From the NCBI GenBank assembly GCA_902461815.1, contig CABPZE010000011.1, positions 1 to 54,159 of the forward strand: a stretch of 54,159 bases of DNA. The letters are read 5' to 3'. Both the position numbers and the translations under genes were made by a program. The notes under the pieces are model-generated. The model saw only the letters and a program-made list of their open reading frames with translations, was not told the DNA's origin and ran no database searches. Shown here in pieces: positions 8,377 to 16,742 of this stretch (positions are counted from its first letter, which is position 1; each line of letters opens with the position of its first letter). This DNA is from CAG-390 sp003523225. Lineage in GTDB: Bacteria; Bacillota; Clostridia; Oscillospirales; CAG-272.

Positions 8377-8997
8377 ATGTATTCAAGAAACGGTGACAGA
8401 CGAATACCTCCGGGAATATCAATTCCCGATAACTACGGCGGAAACGCCTTTTCTCAGCGCGGCGGAAACGATGACGCCGACAGGCGGGACGCCCGCGGAG
8501 AAGGACAAAACGACAGCGACGAACGTTGCGGAGAACGCTGCGGAACACGGTGCGATCCGCGCTGCAACGGCTCGCAGTGCAGAGACAAACGAACCTCACA
8601 GAGAGATGAATGCCGTAACTCTCAGTGCGAAGAAGGGGGCGAAATGTGCTGCTCCGGACAGCGCGGCGAGGACTGCGGCAATCGGCTCGGATCAAGGCGA
8701 GAGGAGCGCTGCGGCTCGGATCGCCGAGGCTCAGAGATAGATAACGACTGCGGACGCGCCGGATGCGGTCGTGAAGACAAGGGCGAACGCAGACAGGACG
8801 AAAGGCGCGAGGAAGAAGGCAGAGAGAAAAAGGACTGCGACCGTTCCTCCACTCCCGCCTGCCGCGACGGGTTCATGAGTATCAGTATCGGTGCTGAAGA
8901 GCTGCTTCTGCTCGGCGTAATGGCGCTGGTCTTTTTCAGCGGAGGCAGGCGTGACGACGAGCTTCTGATATGTCTTCTGCTGGTGCTTCTTATCTGA
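8377..8997 (+). CDS. Arg/Cys-rich protein with C-terminal membrane hairpin
   Basis: 206 residues. The N-terminus MYSRNGDRRIPPGISIPDNYGGNAF matches a motif (IPxNYxGNAF) found in small Clostridial proteins of unknown role. The middle (residues 30-160) is extremely rich in Arg, Asp, Glu, Gly and Cys (about 18 Cys, as in ERCGERCGTRCDPRC), so it looks disordered and possibly metal-binding. The end is hydrophobic: ISIGAEELLLLGVMALVFFSGG, then ELLICLLLVLLI, two short membrane segments joined by RRDDE. It is third in its cluster. The Cys-rich insert is longer than I would expect. Coat or forespore-membrane location is a guess only. Confidence 0.7.
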   Translation: MYSRNGDRRIPPGISIPDNYGGNAFSQRGGNDDADRRDARGEGQNDSDERCGERCGTRCDPRCNGSQCRDKRTSQRDECRNSQCEEGGEMCCSGQRGEDCGNRLGSRREERCGSDRRGSEIDNDCGRAGCGREDKGERRQDERREEEGREKKDCDRSSTPACRDGFMSISIGAEELLLLGVMALVFFSGGRRDDELLICLLLVLLI

Positions 8998-9027
8998 ACG
9001 GATGAGCGTGCTGTCAACCCAAAGCAA

Positions 9028-9057
9028 GTCTGCCGGGGCTTAAAACCTCCGGCAGAC
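9028..9057 (+). terminator. Hairpin after the three-gene cluster
   Basis: GTCTGCCGG and CCGGCAGAC form a 9-bp stem 30 bp after the last stop codon. The following AATTGTTT is a poor U-run, so termination may be partial. The rest of 8998-9275 is AT-rich with no gene. Confidence 0.5.
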
Positions 9058-9275
9058 AATTGTTTCCGGATATGCGCAGCGCGCCTTCAAATACCGGGCG
9101 ACCGGCTTATCACCGCATATATTTAGATTATTATATAACATTTTTCTTTGCAATTCATCTAATTTCGATATATTTCTAACAAAAACGCTCGATATATTTA
9201 TAAAACTACATTATTCGACACTGCAGTGGTCTGCTCCACGGATGCCGTAAAGTACCGTCTGTGAAAAATCCGCTA

Positions 9276-9304
9276 TTGCAACCGACGCGCATATATGATA
9301 TAAT
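9276..9304 (+). promoter_or_regulatory. Sigma-A promoter of the FabG-like gene
   Basis: TTGCAA, 17 bp, TATAAT, about 80 bp upstream of the start codon. Confidence 0.75.
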
Positions 9305-9382
9305 TAACGCGAAAAAAGCACCGGCATCATGAGCCCGGTGACAGGAACCGCAAACAAGAAAGAAAGAAAAACGGTAGTGGCA

Positions 9383-10129
9383 ATGAGAAGAAAGATCCTT
9401 ATCACAGGCGGCTCGCGCGGCATAGGCGCTGCCTGCGTCAGGCGCTTTGCAGGTGACGGATGTGACGTGGCGGCAGTTTACCGCAGCTCTGACGAAGCGG
9501 CGCGCAGGACTTATGAGGATATAAAAAAAGCCGTCGGCGAAACCGACGCATCCCTTATCTTCATACGCGCAGACGTATCCGATCCCGCAGAGGCACAGCG
9601 CGCTTTTGCCGAGGCTGAGTCAGCGCTCGGTCATATTGACGTGCTTGTAAACTGCGCCGGAATAGCCTCGATAAAGCTTTTCACCGACATCACAGATGAT
9701 GAGTGGAAGCGCATGATTGACACCAATCTTTCCTCTGCATTTTATCTTTCCCGCGCCGCCGCGCCGGGAATGATACGCCGGCACTACGGCAAGATAATAA
9801 ATATAGGCTCTGTCTGGGGGCGTCTTGGCGCTTCCTGCGAGGTTCATTATTCCGCTTCAAAGGCAGGTCTGAGGGGGCTTACGCAGGCGCTTGCCAAGGA
9901 GCTCGGACCGTCGGGGATCACCGTAAACTGTATCGAGCCGGGGGTTATAGACACCGACATGAACGCCGCCCTCTCGCCCGAAGTACTCGCAGAGCTTTGC
10001 GACTCCACACCGCTCTGCCGCATCGGCACACCGGACGAGGTTGCCGCCGCCGCCGCGTTTCTGGCGTCGGATGACGCTTCATTTATAACCGGTGCTTTCC
10101 TCCCGGTCGACGGCGGATTTCCGGCGTAA
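9383..10129 (+). CDS. Short-chain dehydrogenase/reductase, FabG-like
   Basis: A 248-residue classical SDR. The NAD(P) motif TGGSRGIG is at residues 8-15, NCAG at 90-93, and the catalytic set is Asn115, Ser143, Tyr156 and Lys160 (YSASK). The C-terminal GAFLPVDGGF is typical of FabG, 3-oxoacyl-ACP reductase of fatty-acid synthesis. It stands alone, with no fab neighbours, so it may be a FabG paralog or another alcohol/ketone reductase. The start at 9383 (MRRKILITGG) fits the family length. An upstream in-frame ATG at 9329 would add 18 unusual residues. Confidence 0.88.
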   Translation: MRRKILITGGSRGIGAACVRRFAGDGCDVAAVYRSSDEAARRTYEDIKKAVGETDASLIFIRADVSDPAEAQRAFAEAESALGHIDVLVNCAGIASIKLFTDITDDEWKRMIDTNLSSAFYLSRAAAPGMIRRHYGKIINIGSVWGRLGASCEVHYSASKAGLRGLTQALAKELGPSGITVNCIEPGVIDTDMNAALSPEVLAELCDSTPLCRIGTPDEVAAAAAFLASDDASFITGAFLPVDGGFPA

Positions 10130-10142
10130 TTATCGCATACTT

Positions 10143-10174
10143 AACGGCTGCCGCGCGATGCGCGGCAGCCGTTG
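10143..10174 (+). terminator. GC-rich hairpin, left copy of a duplicated hairpin
   Basis: AACGGCTGCCGCGC and GCGCGGCAGCCGTT form a 14-bp stem 13 bp after the FabG-like stop. No U-run follows (GTGATC). The same 32 bases recur at 11189-11220, on the far side of the repeat island. Confidence 0.6.
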
Positions 10175-10307
10175 GTGATCTAAAAGCCACATTCGAGAAA
10201 AAGATTTCAGAACCGAAGTTTTATTACCTTTGATGGAATTTAAATAACTCAAATATCTATGGGCTGATCTGAGTGATTCACAGGTGTTAAAACTCACATA
10301 TCCTGTT

Positions 10308-10429
10308 CTCCTCATCCGTCGCGGCAAGCCGCGCCACCTGTCTCGCTGCGGCTCGGTCACGCTCCGGTTCTGACAGTCCCCCGGACTGCCATTCATTCCC
10401 GGAGCGCCGCTTCGCTACCCGCTGGGGAA
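10308..10429 (-). repeat. Interspersed repeat, long form, minus orientation
   Basis: On the minus strand it runs CCAGCGGGTAGCGAAGCGG, GGAGCGTGACCGAGCCGCAG, GACAGGTGGC, a CGCGG hairpin, and GACGGATGAGGAG. An inverted, nearly identical copy lies at 10984-11120. No coding capacity is visible. Confidence 0.75.
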
Positions 10430-10440
10430 GGGTTTTTGTT

Positions 10441-10625
10441 ACTGCAAATTATCAAGTGCAGTGTTCTTATCTTTGCCTTAGCGCAAATTTCTGAACTGTA
10501 GCTTAATGATTTTTTCAGTTGTGTAAGGTGAAGAATGGATTCAGTTAGCCTTCCCCAGCGGGGAAGGTGGCAGCCGTAGGCTGACGGATGAGGAGAGCAG
10601 ATCCATGTGGCACATCATTCAGTGC
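10441..10625 (+). repeat. Interspersed repeat with AT-rich leader
   Basis: An AT-rich leader (TTCAGTTGTGTAAGGTGAAGA) is followed by AGCCTTCCCCAGCGGGGAAG, GGTGGCAGCC, GGCTGACGGATGAGGAG and CATGTGGCACATCATTCAG. A copy with the same leader and tail lies on the other strand at 52311-52475, 42 kb away. Confidence 0.8.
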
Positions 10626-10765
10626 GTCCAAACATTAAACGCCGTATTGATGCTCTCGGTCGCGCTTTAGATTACATTCCCGGAGCGCCGCTTCGCTAAC
10701 CGCCGTAAAAATCGTATCAAACACATTTCAGAACATATCACTAAAAACGTCACAGGCATAAAGAA

Positions 10766-10910
10766 AGCCTTCCCCAGCGGGGGAAGGTGTCGGCGGAGCC
10801 GACGGATGAGGTGTTCTTTATTCTCACTGAATATGATAGCGTTCAGGTGACTCCTCATCCACCGCTTGCGCGGTCCCCCTTCTCCCACAGGAGAAGGCTT
10901 TCTTTGTGCC
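10766..10910. repeat. Convergent pair of short interspersed repeats
   Basis: A plus-strand unit (AAGCCTTCCCCAGCGG, GGTGTCGG hairpin, GACGGATGAGG) faces a minus-strand unit (AAAGCCTTCTCCTGTGGGAG, GGATGAGG), so the segment can fold as one long imperfect stem. No gene is present. Confidence 0.65.
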
Positions 10911-10983
10911 TGCAAATTCTTAAGTGCGATTTTCCGAACTGTGGATTAAGGCAGTTTTCACTTATGTGCGAGGCAGATGGAAA

Positions 10984-11120
10984 TCAATCAGCCTTCCACA
11001 GTGTGTAGCGAAGCGGCGCTCCGGGAATGAATGACAGTCCGGGGGGCTGTCAGAACCGGAGCGTGACCGAGCCGCAGCGAGACAGGTGGCAGCCGCAGAC
11101 TGACGGATGAGGAGAGCCGA
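10984..11120 (+). repeat. Interspersed repeat, long form, plus orientation
   Basis: Inverted partner of 10308-10429. The internal block from GTAGCGAAGCGGCGC to GAGACAGGTGGC (about 88 bp) matches with only one or two differences. The ends diverge (CAGCCTTCCACAGTG here). It closes the 10130-11256 gene-free island. Confidence 0.75.
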
Positions 11121-11188
11121 TTAATGCTGTACATCATTCTATGAGAAAACAAATCATCTTTTCTGCAAAATAAGATTTTCAGACAGCC

Positions 11189-11226
11189 AACGGCTGCCGC
11201 GCGATGCGCGGCAGCCGTTGTTTTTT
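11189..11226 (+). terminator. GC-rich hairpin with U-run, right copy
   Basis: The same 14-bp stem as at 10143-10174, here followed by TTTTTT, so it is a good plus-strand intrinsic terminator. On the minus strand it lies just after the solute-binding-protein gene, without a U-run. Confidence 0.7.
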
Positions 11227-11256
11227 CTATCCGGTGTCTGACTGAAGCCTTTATTT

Positions 11257-12786
11257 TCAGTCGTCAGTCAGGCTTCTGAGCCCTTCATTGAGAGCGTTGC
11301 AGTTGTTGACAACTGTGCGTTCAAGCTGTTTGAAGCGTGTTGCAATACCGCCCAGTTTGTCACCGACTATATCACGGAATTTCTGATGCACCGAGCTTAT
11401 ATTCTTGGTGTAGAGCACACCCGGGTCTATGTAAAGATTTTCGGTGATAAGGTCAAGCATCTCCCAGGATGCGGGATCCTTGGTGTATCTGCTCTTGAGC
11501 GCGACCTCGTAATAAGCAGGTGTTACCACGCGGTAGCTTTCGGAAGCCATGACCTCAAGGAATGCGCCCAGCATCTCGCGGCGGTCATAGGGCGTGGTGT
11601 TGGCAATTCCGAATGCCGTCATCTGGTCGTGAGCGTAGCTGTGATAGCCGTCCTGTTCCTCGTCGAGCATCGGCATAGGAACTATACCGTAGGTCTGGCT
11701 CATGCTGCGCAGGTACTCGCCCTCGGTCTCGATTATACGGAGGGTGACCATTGCCGCAGTATTTTCCGAGAACTTCTTGGCGATGTCAGCCTGCTCGCCG
11801 TCGCTTGACTTATTAGCTATACCTATCGCACCTTCGGTATCCCAGAACAGCTTCTGCATTTTCTCAACAGCGTTTACGGTACGCTCGATATCAAGCGAAT
11901 ACTGGAGGTAGTTGTCGGCGTCCTTGGTAAGTATGGGGAGCTTGAAGGCACTCCAGTAGGAGTCAACGCCTATCATGTCGCAGTTGGACACAAAACCGCA
12001 GATATCGTCCTCGGAGGTTACGCCGTTTGCGTCACTGTCCTTCCAGAACTTTGAGCTGAGCTCGATCTGGTAATCTATCGTCCACTTATGATCGTTGACG
12101 GTCTGATAGAGATCGGGAGTGTCCGGAACATCCTTGAACATATCAACATTGAAGAAGGTCGCAAATATAAAGCGGTAAGAGGACAGCGCGATGGCGCCGG
12201 TGCAGAAATACTGCTTGTTGCCGATGGAGGCAGCCTCATTGAAGCCCTGTGACCAGTAGGGGCGCGAAAGATCAAGGTATTCAAGACTTGCCAGATTCGC
12301 AAAGCAGTTTTCGGTCGTGTACCTGATTGTGGAGTATACGCTGTTTGCGAAAATATCGTACTGATGACCGGTTTTAGCCTGATTGCGGATGATCTCGGAA
12401 ACAGCGTACTGGTTGCCGTCGATCTTTGTGTTGTCAATAACAACGCCAAGTCTGTTTTCAACGACCTTGTTGCGTCTCATAACAGCGCCGCTTATCGTGC
12501 CGCCGTCATCGTCCTCGACCGAGACCTCATCCTTGACCCAGTCTCTTGAACGGCTGATGATCGTTATTGCCTCAGAGTTATACTTCAGTGTATCGGGGAC
12601 ATTGTCGCCCACGTCGTATTTGCTCTTTACCTCCTCGGCTGTTGTTGTATCTCCGACATCGGGAGCCGCAGTCGTTGTGTCTCCGCCGCTTTTGGTTTCA
12701 GAACAGGAGGTAAAGCTGAGCAATACCGTGGTCAGAAGCATAAGCAGCGAAAGTGCCAACGTTAAGATTCTGATGGGTCTTTTCAT
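11257..12786 (-). CDS. ABC-type extracellular solute-binding lipoprotein
   Basis: A 509-residue lipoprotein. The signal peptide ends in the lipobox SFTSC with Cys28, followed by a Thr-rich linker and a family-1-like solute-binding fold. Such proteins capture sugars outside the membrane and deliver them to an ABC importer. Visible landmarks are YDIFANSVYSTIRY and, near the C-terminus, MLGAFLEVMASESYR. No permease genes are adjacent, so its partner must be elsewhere. It follows the GH4 gene by 124 bp on the same strand, which suggests alpha-galactoside or related sugar uptake. The substrate is inference. An AAGGAG motif lies 7-8 bases before the ATG. Confidence 0.8.
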   Translation of the reverse strand: MKRPIRILTLALSLLMLLTTVLLSFTSCSETKSGGDTTTAAPDVGDTTTAEEVKSKYDVGDNVPDTLKYNSEAITIISRSRDWVKDEVSVEDDDGGTISGAVMRRNKVVENRLGVVIDNTKIDGNQYAVSEIIRNQAKTGHQYDIFANSVYSTIRYTTENCFANLASLEYLDLSRPYWSQGFNEAASIGNKQYFCTGAIALSSYRFIFATFFNVDMFKDVPDTPDLYQTVNDHKWTIDYQIELSSKFWKDSDANGVTSEDDICGFVSNCDMIGVDSYWSAFKLPILTKDADNYLQYSLDIERTVNAVEKMQKLFWDTEGAIGIANKSSDGEQADIAKKFSENTAAMVTLRIIETEGEYLRSMSQTYGIVPMPMLDEEQDGYHSYAHDQMTAFGIANTTPYDRREMLGAFLEVMASESYRVVTPAYYEVALKSRYTKDPASWEMLDLITENLYIDPGVLYTKNISSVHQKFRDIVGDKLGGIATRFKQLERTVVNNCNALNEGLRSLTDD

Positions 12787-12828
12787 TTTATTTCTCCTTG
12801 AAAAATTTAAATTTACGCCTATGCCACT

Positions 12829-12862
12829 CCCGGATCGCGGTCATTACAGACTGCGATCCGGG
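12829..12862. other. Intergenic hairpin between GH4 and binding protein
   Basis: CCCGGATCGC and GCGATCCGGG form a perfect 10-bp stem with a 14-base loop. There is no U-run. It may adjust the ratio of the two transcripts or protect an mRNA end. Confidence 0.55.
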
Positions 12863-12910
12863 TGCGGTAATTACAATTTAAGGTGCGCGGAAAATGCGTT
12901 ATCGCAGATA

Positions 12911-14230
12911 TCAGTGATATTCGGGAAGCCAGCCCTTGTGAGCCTCAATAAGATCGTCGCAAAGAGAAACGATGTCGTCGATAGACAGCTCTGCGGCAGT
13001 GTGTGGCTCCATCATGGCAGCCTGATAGATGGTTTCCTTTTTCTTGGTCACAGCCGCTTCAATGGTCAGCAGCTGAACATTGATATTGGTGCGGTTCATA
13101 GCGGCAAGCTGCTCGGGGAGGCGACCGACGTGTGTCGGCTGAATACCGAGTCTGCCCACAAGGCAGGGCACCTCGACGCAAGCCTCGGCAGGAAGGTTGT
13201 CGATAAGTCCCGTGTTCAGCACGTTGCCGCCGATGCGGTAAGGCGTATCGGTGACGACAGACTCCATAATGCGGGAGGCATATTCCTTTGAGCGCTTGTG
13301 AGTGAAATCCGACTCAAGTGTGGCGCGCGCCTCAGCCCATTTTTCCTCATGTCTGATGCAGCGGCGGGGATATTCGTCAAGAGGAATGCGATATTTTTCA
13401 ATAAGCTCGGGATACCGGCTCTTGATGAAGAAGGGGTTATACTCGGCATTGTGCTCGCTCGACTCGGTGCAGTAATATCCGAGACGGCGTATGTACTCAA
13501 ATCTGACAAGATCCTTGAAGCCCTCGGGCGGATTTTCAAGTATCTCGCAGGCGCGGCGGCGAACCTCGGGAAGCAGGTCAACACCGTTTGCATCCTTCAG
13601 CTCAAGCAGCCATGCCATGTGGTTGATACCGGCGATCTTTTCGCTGAGCGGCTTTTCGGGAGTCATGCCAAGCTCCTTGAGCAGCGTGGAGGAGCACACC
13701 TGTACGCTGTGGCAAAGACCCACTGTGCGGACTCCGGTGTATCTCTGCATATAGCCGGAAAGCATCGCCATGGGGTTGGTGTAGTTCATGAAAAGAGCAT
13801 TCGGGCAGACCGCAAGAATGTCCTCGGCAAAATCCTCAAGCACCGGGATGGTGCGCAGCGCACGGAAGATACCGCCGATACCCAGCGTGTCGGCAATGGT
13901 CTGACGCAGACCGTATTTTTTCGGAACTTCAAAATCGGTCACGGTGCAGGGCTTGTAAAGACCGACCTGGATCGCGTTTACAACGAAATCTGCTCCGCGA
14001 AGCGCGTCGCGGCGGTTCTCAACGCCGCAGTATTTGACAAGCTTTGCCCTGTCCTCGTTAAGATTGTGATTTATTGCATGAACGATACGGTAGCTTTCCT
14101 CAAGCCGTTCGGCGTCAATATCGTACATCGCAATTTCAAAATCACGCAGAGCGTCGCAAAGCATCATGTCTCCTATAACGTTTCTGGCGAACACCGAGCT
14201 TCCCGCTCCCATAAAAGTCATTTTTCCCAT
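12911..14230 (-). CDS. GH4 glycosidase, alpha-galactosidase (MelA)-like
   Basis: A 439-residue family 4 glycoside hydrolase. These enzymes cleave glycosides by an NAD+- and Mn2+-dependent redox-elimination mechanism in the cytosol. The Rossmann start is MTFMGAGSSVFARNVIGD. Asn152 lies in YTNP, the metal-binding CHSVQ at residues 173-177 (Cys173, His174), and GINHMAW holds His204. CHSV is the form seen in MelA-type alpha-galactosidases rather than 6-phospho-glycosidases. Start 14230 gives MGKMTFMGAG with AGGA 8 bases upstream. A longer frame to 14296 adds 22 unlikely residues. Confidence 0.88.
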   Translation of the reverse strand: MGKMTFMGAGSSVFARNVIGDMMLCDALRDFEIAMYDIDAERLEESYRIVHAINHNLNEDRAKLVKYCGVENRRDALRGADFVVNAIQVGLYKPCTVTDFEVPKKYGLRQTIADTLGIGGIFRALRTIPVLEDFAEDILAVCPNALFMNYTNPMAMLSGYMQRYTGVRTVGLCHSVQVCSSTLLKELGMTPEKPLSEKIAGINHMAWLLELKDANGVDLLPEVRRRACEILENPPEGFKDLVRFEYIRRLGYYCTESSEHNAEYNPFFIKSRYPELIEKYRIPLDEYPRRCIRHEEKWAEARATLESDFTHKRSKEYASRIMESVVTDTPYRIGGNVLNTGLIDNLPAEACVEVPCLVGRLGIQPTHVGRLPEQLAAMNRTNINVQLLTIEAAVTKKKETIYQAAMMEPHTAAELSIDDIVSLCDDLIEAHKGWLPEYH

Positions 14231-14304
14231 TCTGATAATCCTGATGCCGATCTCACGACCGGCGCCTTTCTGTAATAAAGATATGCCGCACAGCATTCAG
14301 TATA

Positions 14305-14333
14305 ATTATACAATAAAAAAAAAAGTACGTCAA
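14305..14333 (-). promoter_or_regulatory. Promoter of the GH4 gene
   Basis: On the minus strand TTGACG, 17 bp (including a run of ten T), TATAAT. It lies about 75 bp before the GH4 start. Confidence 0.75.
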
Positions 14334-14402
14334 TACAAATAATAAAATAATCCACAATTAATTATCACTGCGCCCCATGTGCATTTTATTTACAAATAGA
14401 TG

Positions 14403-14431
14403 TTGCATTCTGCGAAAAAATAGTGTATTAT
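14403..14431 (+). promoter_or_regulatory. Probable promoter of the DUF5685 operon
   Basis: TTGCAT, 17 bp, TATTAT, about 45 bp before the start codon. Divergent from the GH4 promoter. Confidence 0.5.
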
Positions 14432-14474
14432 AATTATAATATTTTTTATTAATCTTTTGAACGGAGCTGTGGGT

Positions 14475-15410
14475 ATGTACGGATATATCCGTCCCGTCGA
14501 GCGCGAGCTGAGACTGCGCGAATCGGAGTATTACAGAGCGCTTTACTGCGGTATCTGCCGCGCGCAGGGACGGCAGTGCGGAAACATTTCGCGCCTTTCC
14601 CTCTCATACGATTCCGTCTTTCTCGCCCTTCTGCGAATTGCCGTTACCGGGGAACATATAAAAATATCACAGATCAGATGTCCGCGCCACCCGTTGCGCC
14701 GACGCACTGCGGCAGACTGCGCCGCGGCGGATGCCAGCGCGCTCGTATGCACGATACTGGCGCGCGAAAAAGCAAGGGATGACACGGCGGACGAAAAAGG
14801 CTTTCGACGCGCCGCGGCTAAAGCCGCAGGAGCATTCCTTTCCGGCGCGGAAAAACGCGCCTCCGCGCTGTGCGCCGAGGCGGCGGACACGATCTTTTGC
14901 GGGCTGCGCGAGCTTTTTGAAGCCGAGCGGTGCTGCCTTGGCGATAATACCGCAGGCGTGGATCAGCTTGCCGGAATATTCGGGCGGATGCTGGGAAGCG
15001 CCGCAGCGGCAGGGCTGGAGGGCAATGCGGCAAAAATAGTCCGCGGAGCGGCGGCAGCCGCCGGAAGATGGCTTTACTGCGTTGACGCGGTGGATGACCT
15101 TGCCGAGGACAAACGCCGTGGCAGGTTCAATCCGCTTCTGCTGCTTTACGGGCGCGATTGGCTGAGTGAGGAGGAAGCGCTGACGCTTTCCTGCACGCTT
15201 TCCGCCGAGCTTGACACGGCGCGGGCGGCGCTTGAGCTGGCAGACCGGGAAAACCGCACGTCAGCCCCGGAGGCATGGGCGATTTGCGAAAACATACTTA
15301 CGCTCGGTATGCCGCTTGCAGCCGCGCGTGCAATAGATAAAATTACGCGGAAGCCCGACCGGGAGCAACATCCGGACGGGAATACAGTACAAGGAGTTCA
15401 AGATGTCTGA
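14475..15410 (+). CDS. DUF5685 family protein
   Basis: A 311-residue helical protein. The start MYGYIRPVERELRLRESEYYRALYCGICR, with LSLSYDSVFLALL after it, is characteristic of the DUF5685 family of Clostridia. Conserved Cys residues (CGIC near residue 25, later a Cys in RCPRHPL) could bind a metal. The helices with WLYCVDAVDDLAEDKRRGRFNPLL recall polyprenyl-synthase-like helical bundles, but no function is established. ATG 14475 follows GGAG by 8 bases. The next gene, a J-domain protein, overlaps its end by 8 bases, so the two are coupled. Confidence 0.82.
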   Translation: MYGYIRPVERELRLRESEYYRALYCGICRAQGRQCGNISRLSLSYDSVFLALLRIAVTGEHIKISQIRCPRHPLRRRTAADCAAADASALVCTILAREKARDDTADEKGFRRAAAKAAGAFLSGAEKRASALCAEAADTIFCGLRELFEAERCCLGDNTAGVDQLAGIFGRMLGSAAAAGLEGNAAKIVRGAAAAAGRWLYCVDAVDDLAEDKRRGRFNPLLLLYGRDWLSEEEALTLSCTLSAELDTARAALELADRENRTSAPEAWAICENILTLGMPLAAARAIDKITRKPDREQHPDGNTVQGVQDV

Positions 15411-16059
15411 CCCATATAAAATACTCGGAGTTGACCGCAGCGCAAGCGACGAGGAGATAAAAAAAGCGTACCACGATCTTGCGCGCAAATATCACCCCGA
15501 CAAATACCGTGACTCTGACCTTGCCGAGCTTGCCGAAGAAAAGATGAAGGAAATAAACGACGCCTACGACCGCATTCAGAAGGAACGCGCGTCGGGCGGC
15601 TCAGGCAACTCCGCTCAGACCGGCAGCTCCGGCGGCACGGGCGGAAGCGGCGGGTACTCAGGCTACGGAAATTACAGCGGCAACAGCGGAAGAAGCGGCT
15701 ACACCGGAGCGGGAGCAGAACGCTTTGCCGCAGTGCGCTCTTATATCAATCAGAACCGGATAGCCGAGGCGGAAGCCGTGCTTAACGGTATGGAGGCTTC
15801 ACTGCGCGGCGCGGAGTGGTACTTTCTTATGGGATGCGTGCTCGTCCGCCGCGGCAATTACGTGGACGCGGGGCGGTTCTTTGATTATGCGTGCGAGCGA
15901 GAGCCGTACAATGCAGAGTATCAGAATGCGCGTGAGGAGCTGCGCCAGCGCGCCGGAGCATATGCCGGAACGCGCACCTCGGACGGCTGCGGCAACATAT
16001 GCACCGCGCTTCTGTGCGCCAACTGCTGTTTGGACTGCTTCGGCAGGGGCTGCTGCTGA
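15403..16059 (+). CDS. J-domain (DnaJ-like) protein with Cys-rich tail
   Basis: A 218-residue co-chaperone-like protein. The J domain occupies residues 1-65 with HPD at 31-33, which stimulates DnaK ATPase. A Gly/Ser/Tyr-rich linker (residues 66-105) and a helical TPR-like region (AAVRSYINQNRIAEAEAVLNGM to about 190) follow. The C-terminus is cysteine-rich (CGNICTALLCANCCLDCFGRGCC). The full-length DnaJ zinc domain is absent. The family co-occurs with DUF5685 and a small membrane protein, as here. The Cys tail may be palmitoyl-like or metal-binding, which is speculation. Confidence 0.88.
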   Translation: MSDPYKILGVDRSASDEEIKKAYHDLARKYHPDKYRDSDLAELAEEKMKEINDAYDRIQKERASGGSGNSAQTGSSGGTGGSGGYSGYGNYSGNSGRSGYTGAGAERFAAVRSYINQNRIAEAEAVLNGMEASLRGAEWYFLMGCVLVRRGNYVDAGRFFDYACEREPYNAEYQNAREELRQRAGAYAGTRTSDGCGNICTALLCANCCLDCFGRGCC

Positions 16060-16070
16060 GGGTGCCGGAT

Positions 16071-16619
16071 ATGTCCCAAAAAAACGCACGCGCAAAAAGA
16101 TCCTCCGCGGCGCGCAGGACAGCGCTCGGCGGGATAGTGTCCGCCCTCGTTCTTGTGGTAATGTACCTCGGCTCTGTCATAGATGTACTTGACCTTTCCG
16201 CGGCGGCGTTTGCCTCGATCCTTCTTATTGCGGTAATAGCCGAGCATGGCAGGCGGGACGCCCTCTGTGTTTTTGCGGTGACGGCGCTGCTTTCCTTGCT
16301 TTTGCTACCGAACCGCGCACCCGCTCTGCTTTACACCCTGTTTCTCGGATATTACCCGATGCTTAAGATAACGCTCGACCGTCTCGGGCGTCTGCGCGGG
16401 ACTGTTCTGAAGCTTCTCACACTCAACACAGCGCTGACCCTTTCATTCCTTGCGGCGCACTACCTGTTTTCGGCGTGGGCGGACGAGCGCGCGCTTCTCT
16501 GGCTCTACTATCCGCTGGCAAATCTGGCTTTTCTGCTTTACGATGTGGCGCTGGGCAGAATAGTACGGCTATGGATGGTAAAGCTGAGATATGTTTTCAG
16601 ACTTGACCGCAAGAAATAA
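16071..16619 (+). CDS. Polytopic membrane protein of the DUF5685/DnaJ operon
   Basis: 182 residues from MSQKNARAKRSS, with about five hydrophobic segments. They are ALGGIVSALVLVVMYLGS, ASILLIAVIA, FAVTALLSLLLLP, TLNTALTLSFLAAHYLF and LLWLYYPLANLAFLLYDVALG. This arrangement recalls the S component of small ECF-type transporters or sporulation membrane proteins, but I do not recognise a family with certainty. The start at 16071 is chosen because upstream codons lie inside the DnaJ gene. The gap from its stop is 11 bp. Confidence 0.75.
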   Translation: MSQKNARAKRSSAARRTALGGIVSALVLVVMYLGSVIDVLDLSAAAFASILLIAVIAEHGRRDALCVFAVTALLSLLLLPNRAPALLYTLFLGYYPMLKITLDRLGRLRGTVLKLLTLNTALTLSFLAAHYLFSAWADERALLWLYYPLANLAFLLYDVALGRIVRLWMVKLRYVFRLDRKK

Positions 16620-16651
16620 TGCAAAAAAATGCTGAAAGATGCAAAAACACA

Positions 16652-16680
16652 TTGAAATAGATCATATTTTATGTTACAAT
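16652..16680 (+). promoter_or_regulatory. Promoter of the Ig-like surface protein
   Basis: TTGAAA, 17 bp, TACAAT, about 60 bp before the start codon. Confidence 0.7.
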
Positions 16681-16742
16681 ACTGTATTGAAAGATCAATC
16701 GGGCTACACGGCAAGACCGCCCAGGCGGCAGAGAGGAAGGAA

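Noticed and set aside
8393..8740. A 115-codon frame inside the Arg/Cys-rich gene
   Set aside because: Alternate frame of a low-complexity, high-GC region. The 8377-8997 frame has the conserved IPDNYGGNAF start and membrane end.
9329..9382. Upstream ATG for the FabG-like gene
   Set aside because: Adds 18 polar residues before the Rossmann fold that the family does not have.
12383..13291. Long plus-strand frame over the binding protein and GH4 genes
   Set aside because: Antisense shadow of two well-supported genes. It has no recognisable protein features.
16671..16742. Upstream start for the Ig-like protein
   Set aside because: It lies at the promoter -10 box. The ATG at 16743 has a good ribosome binding site and leads directly into a signal peptide.
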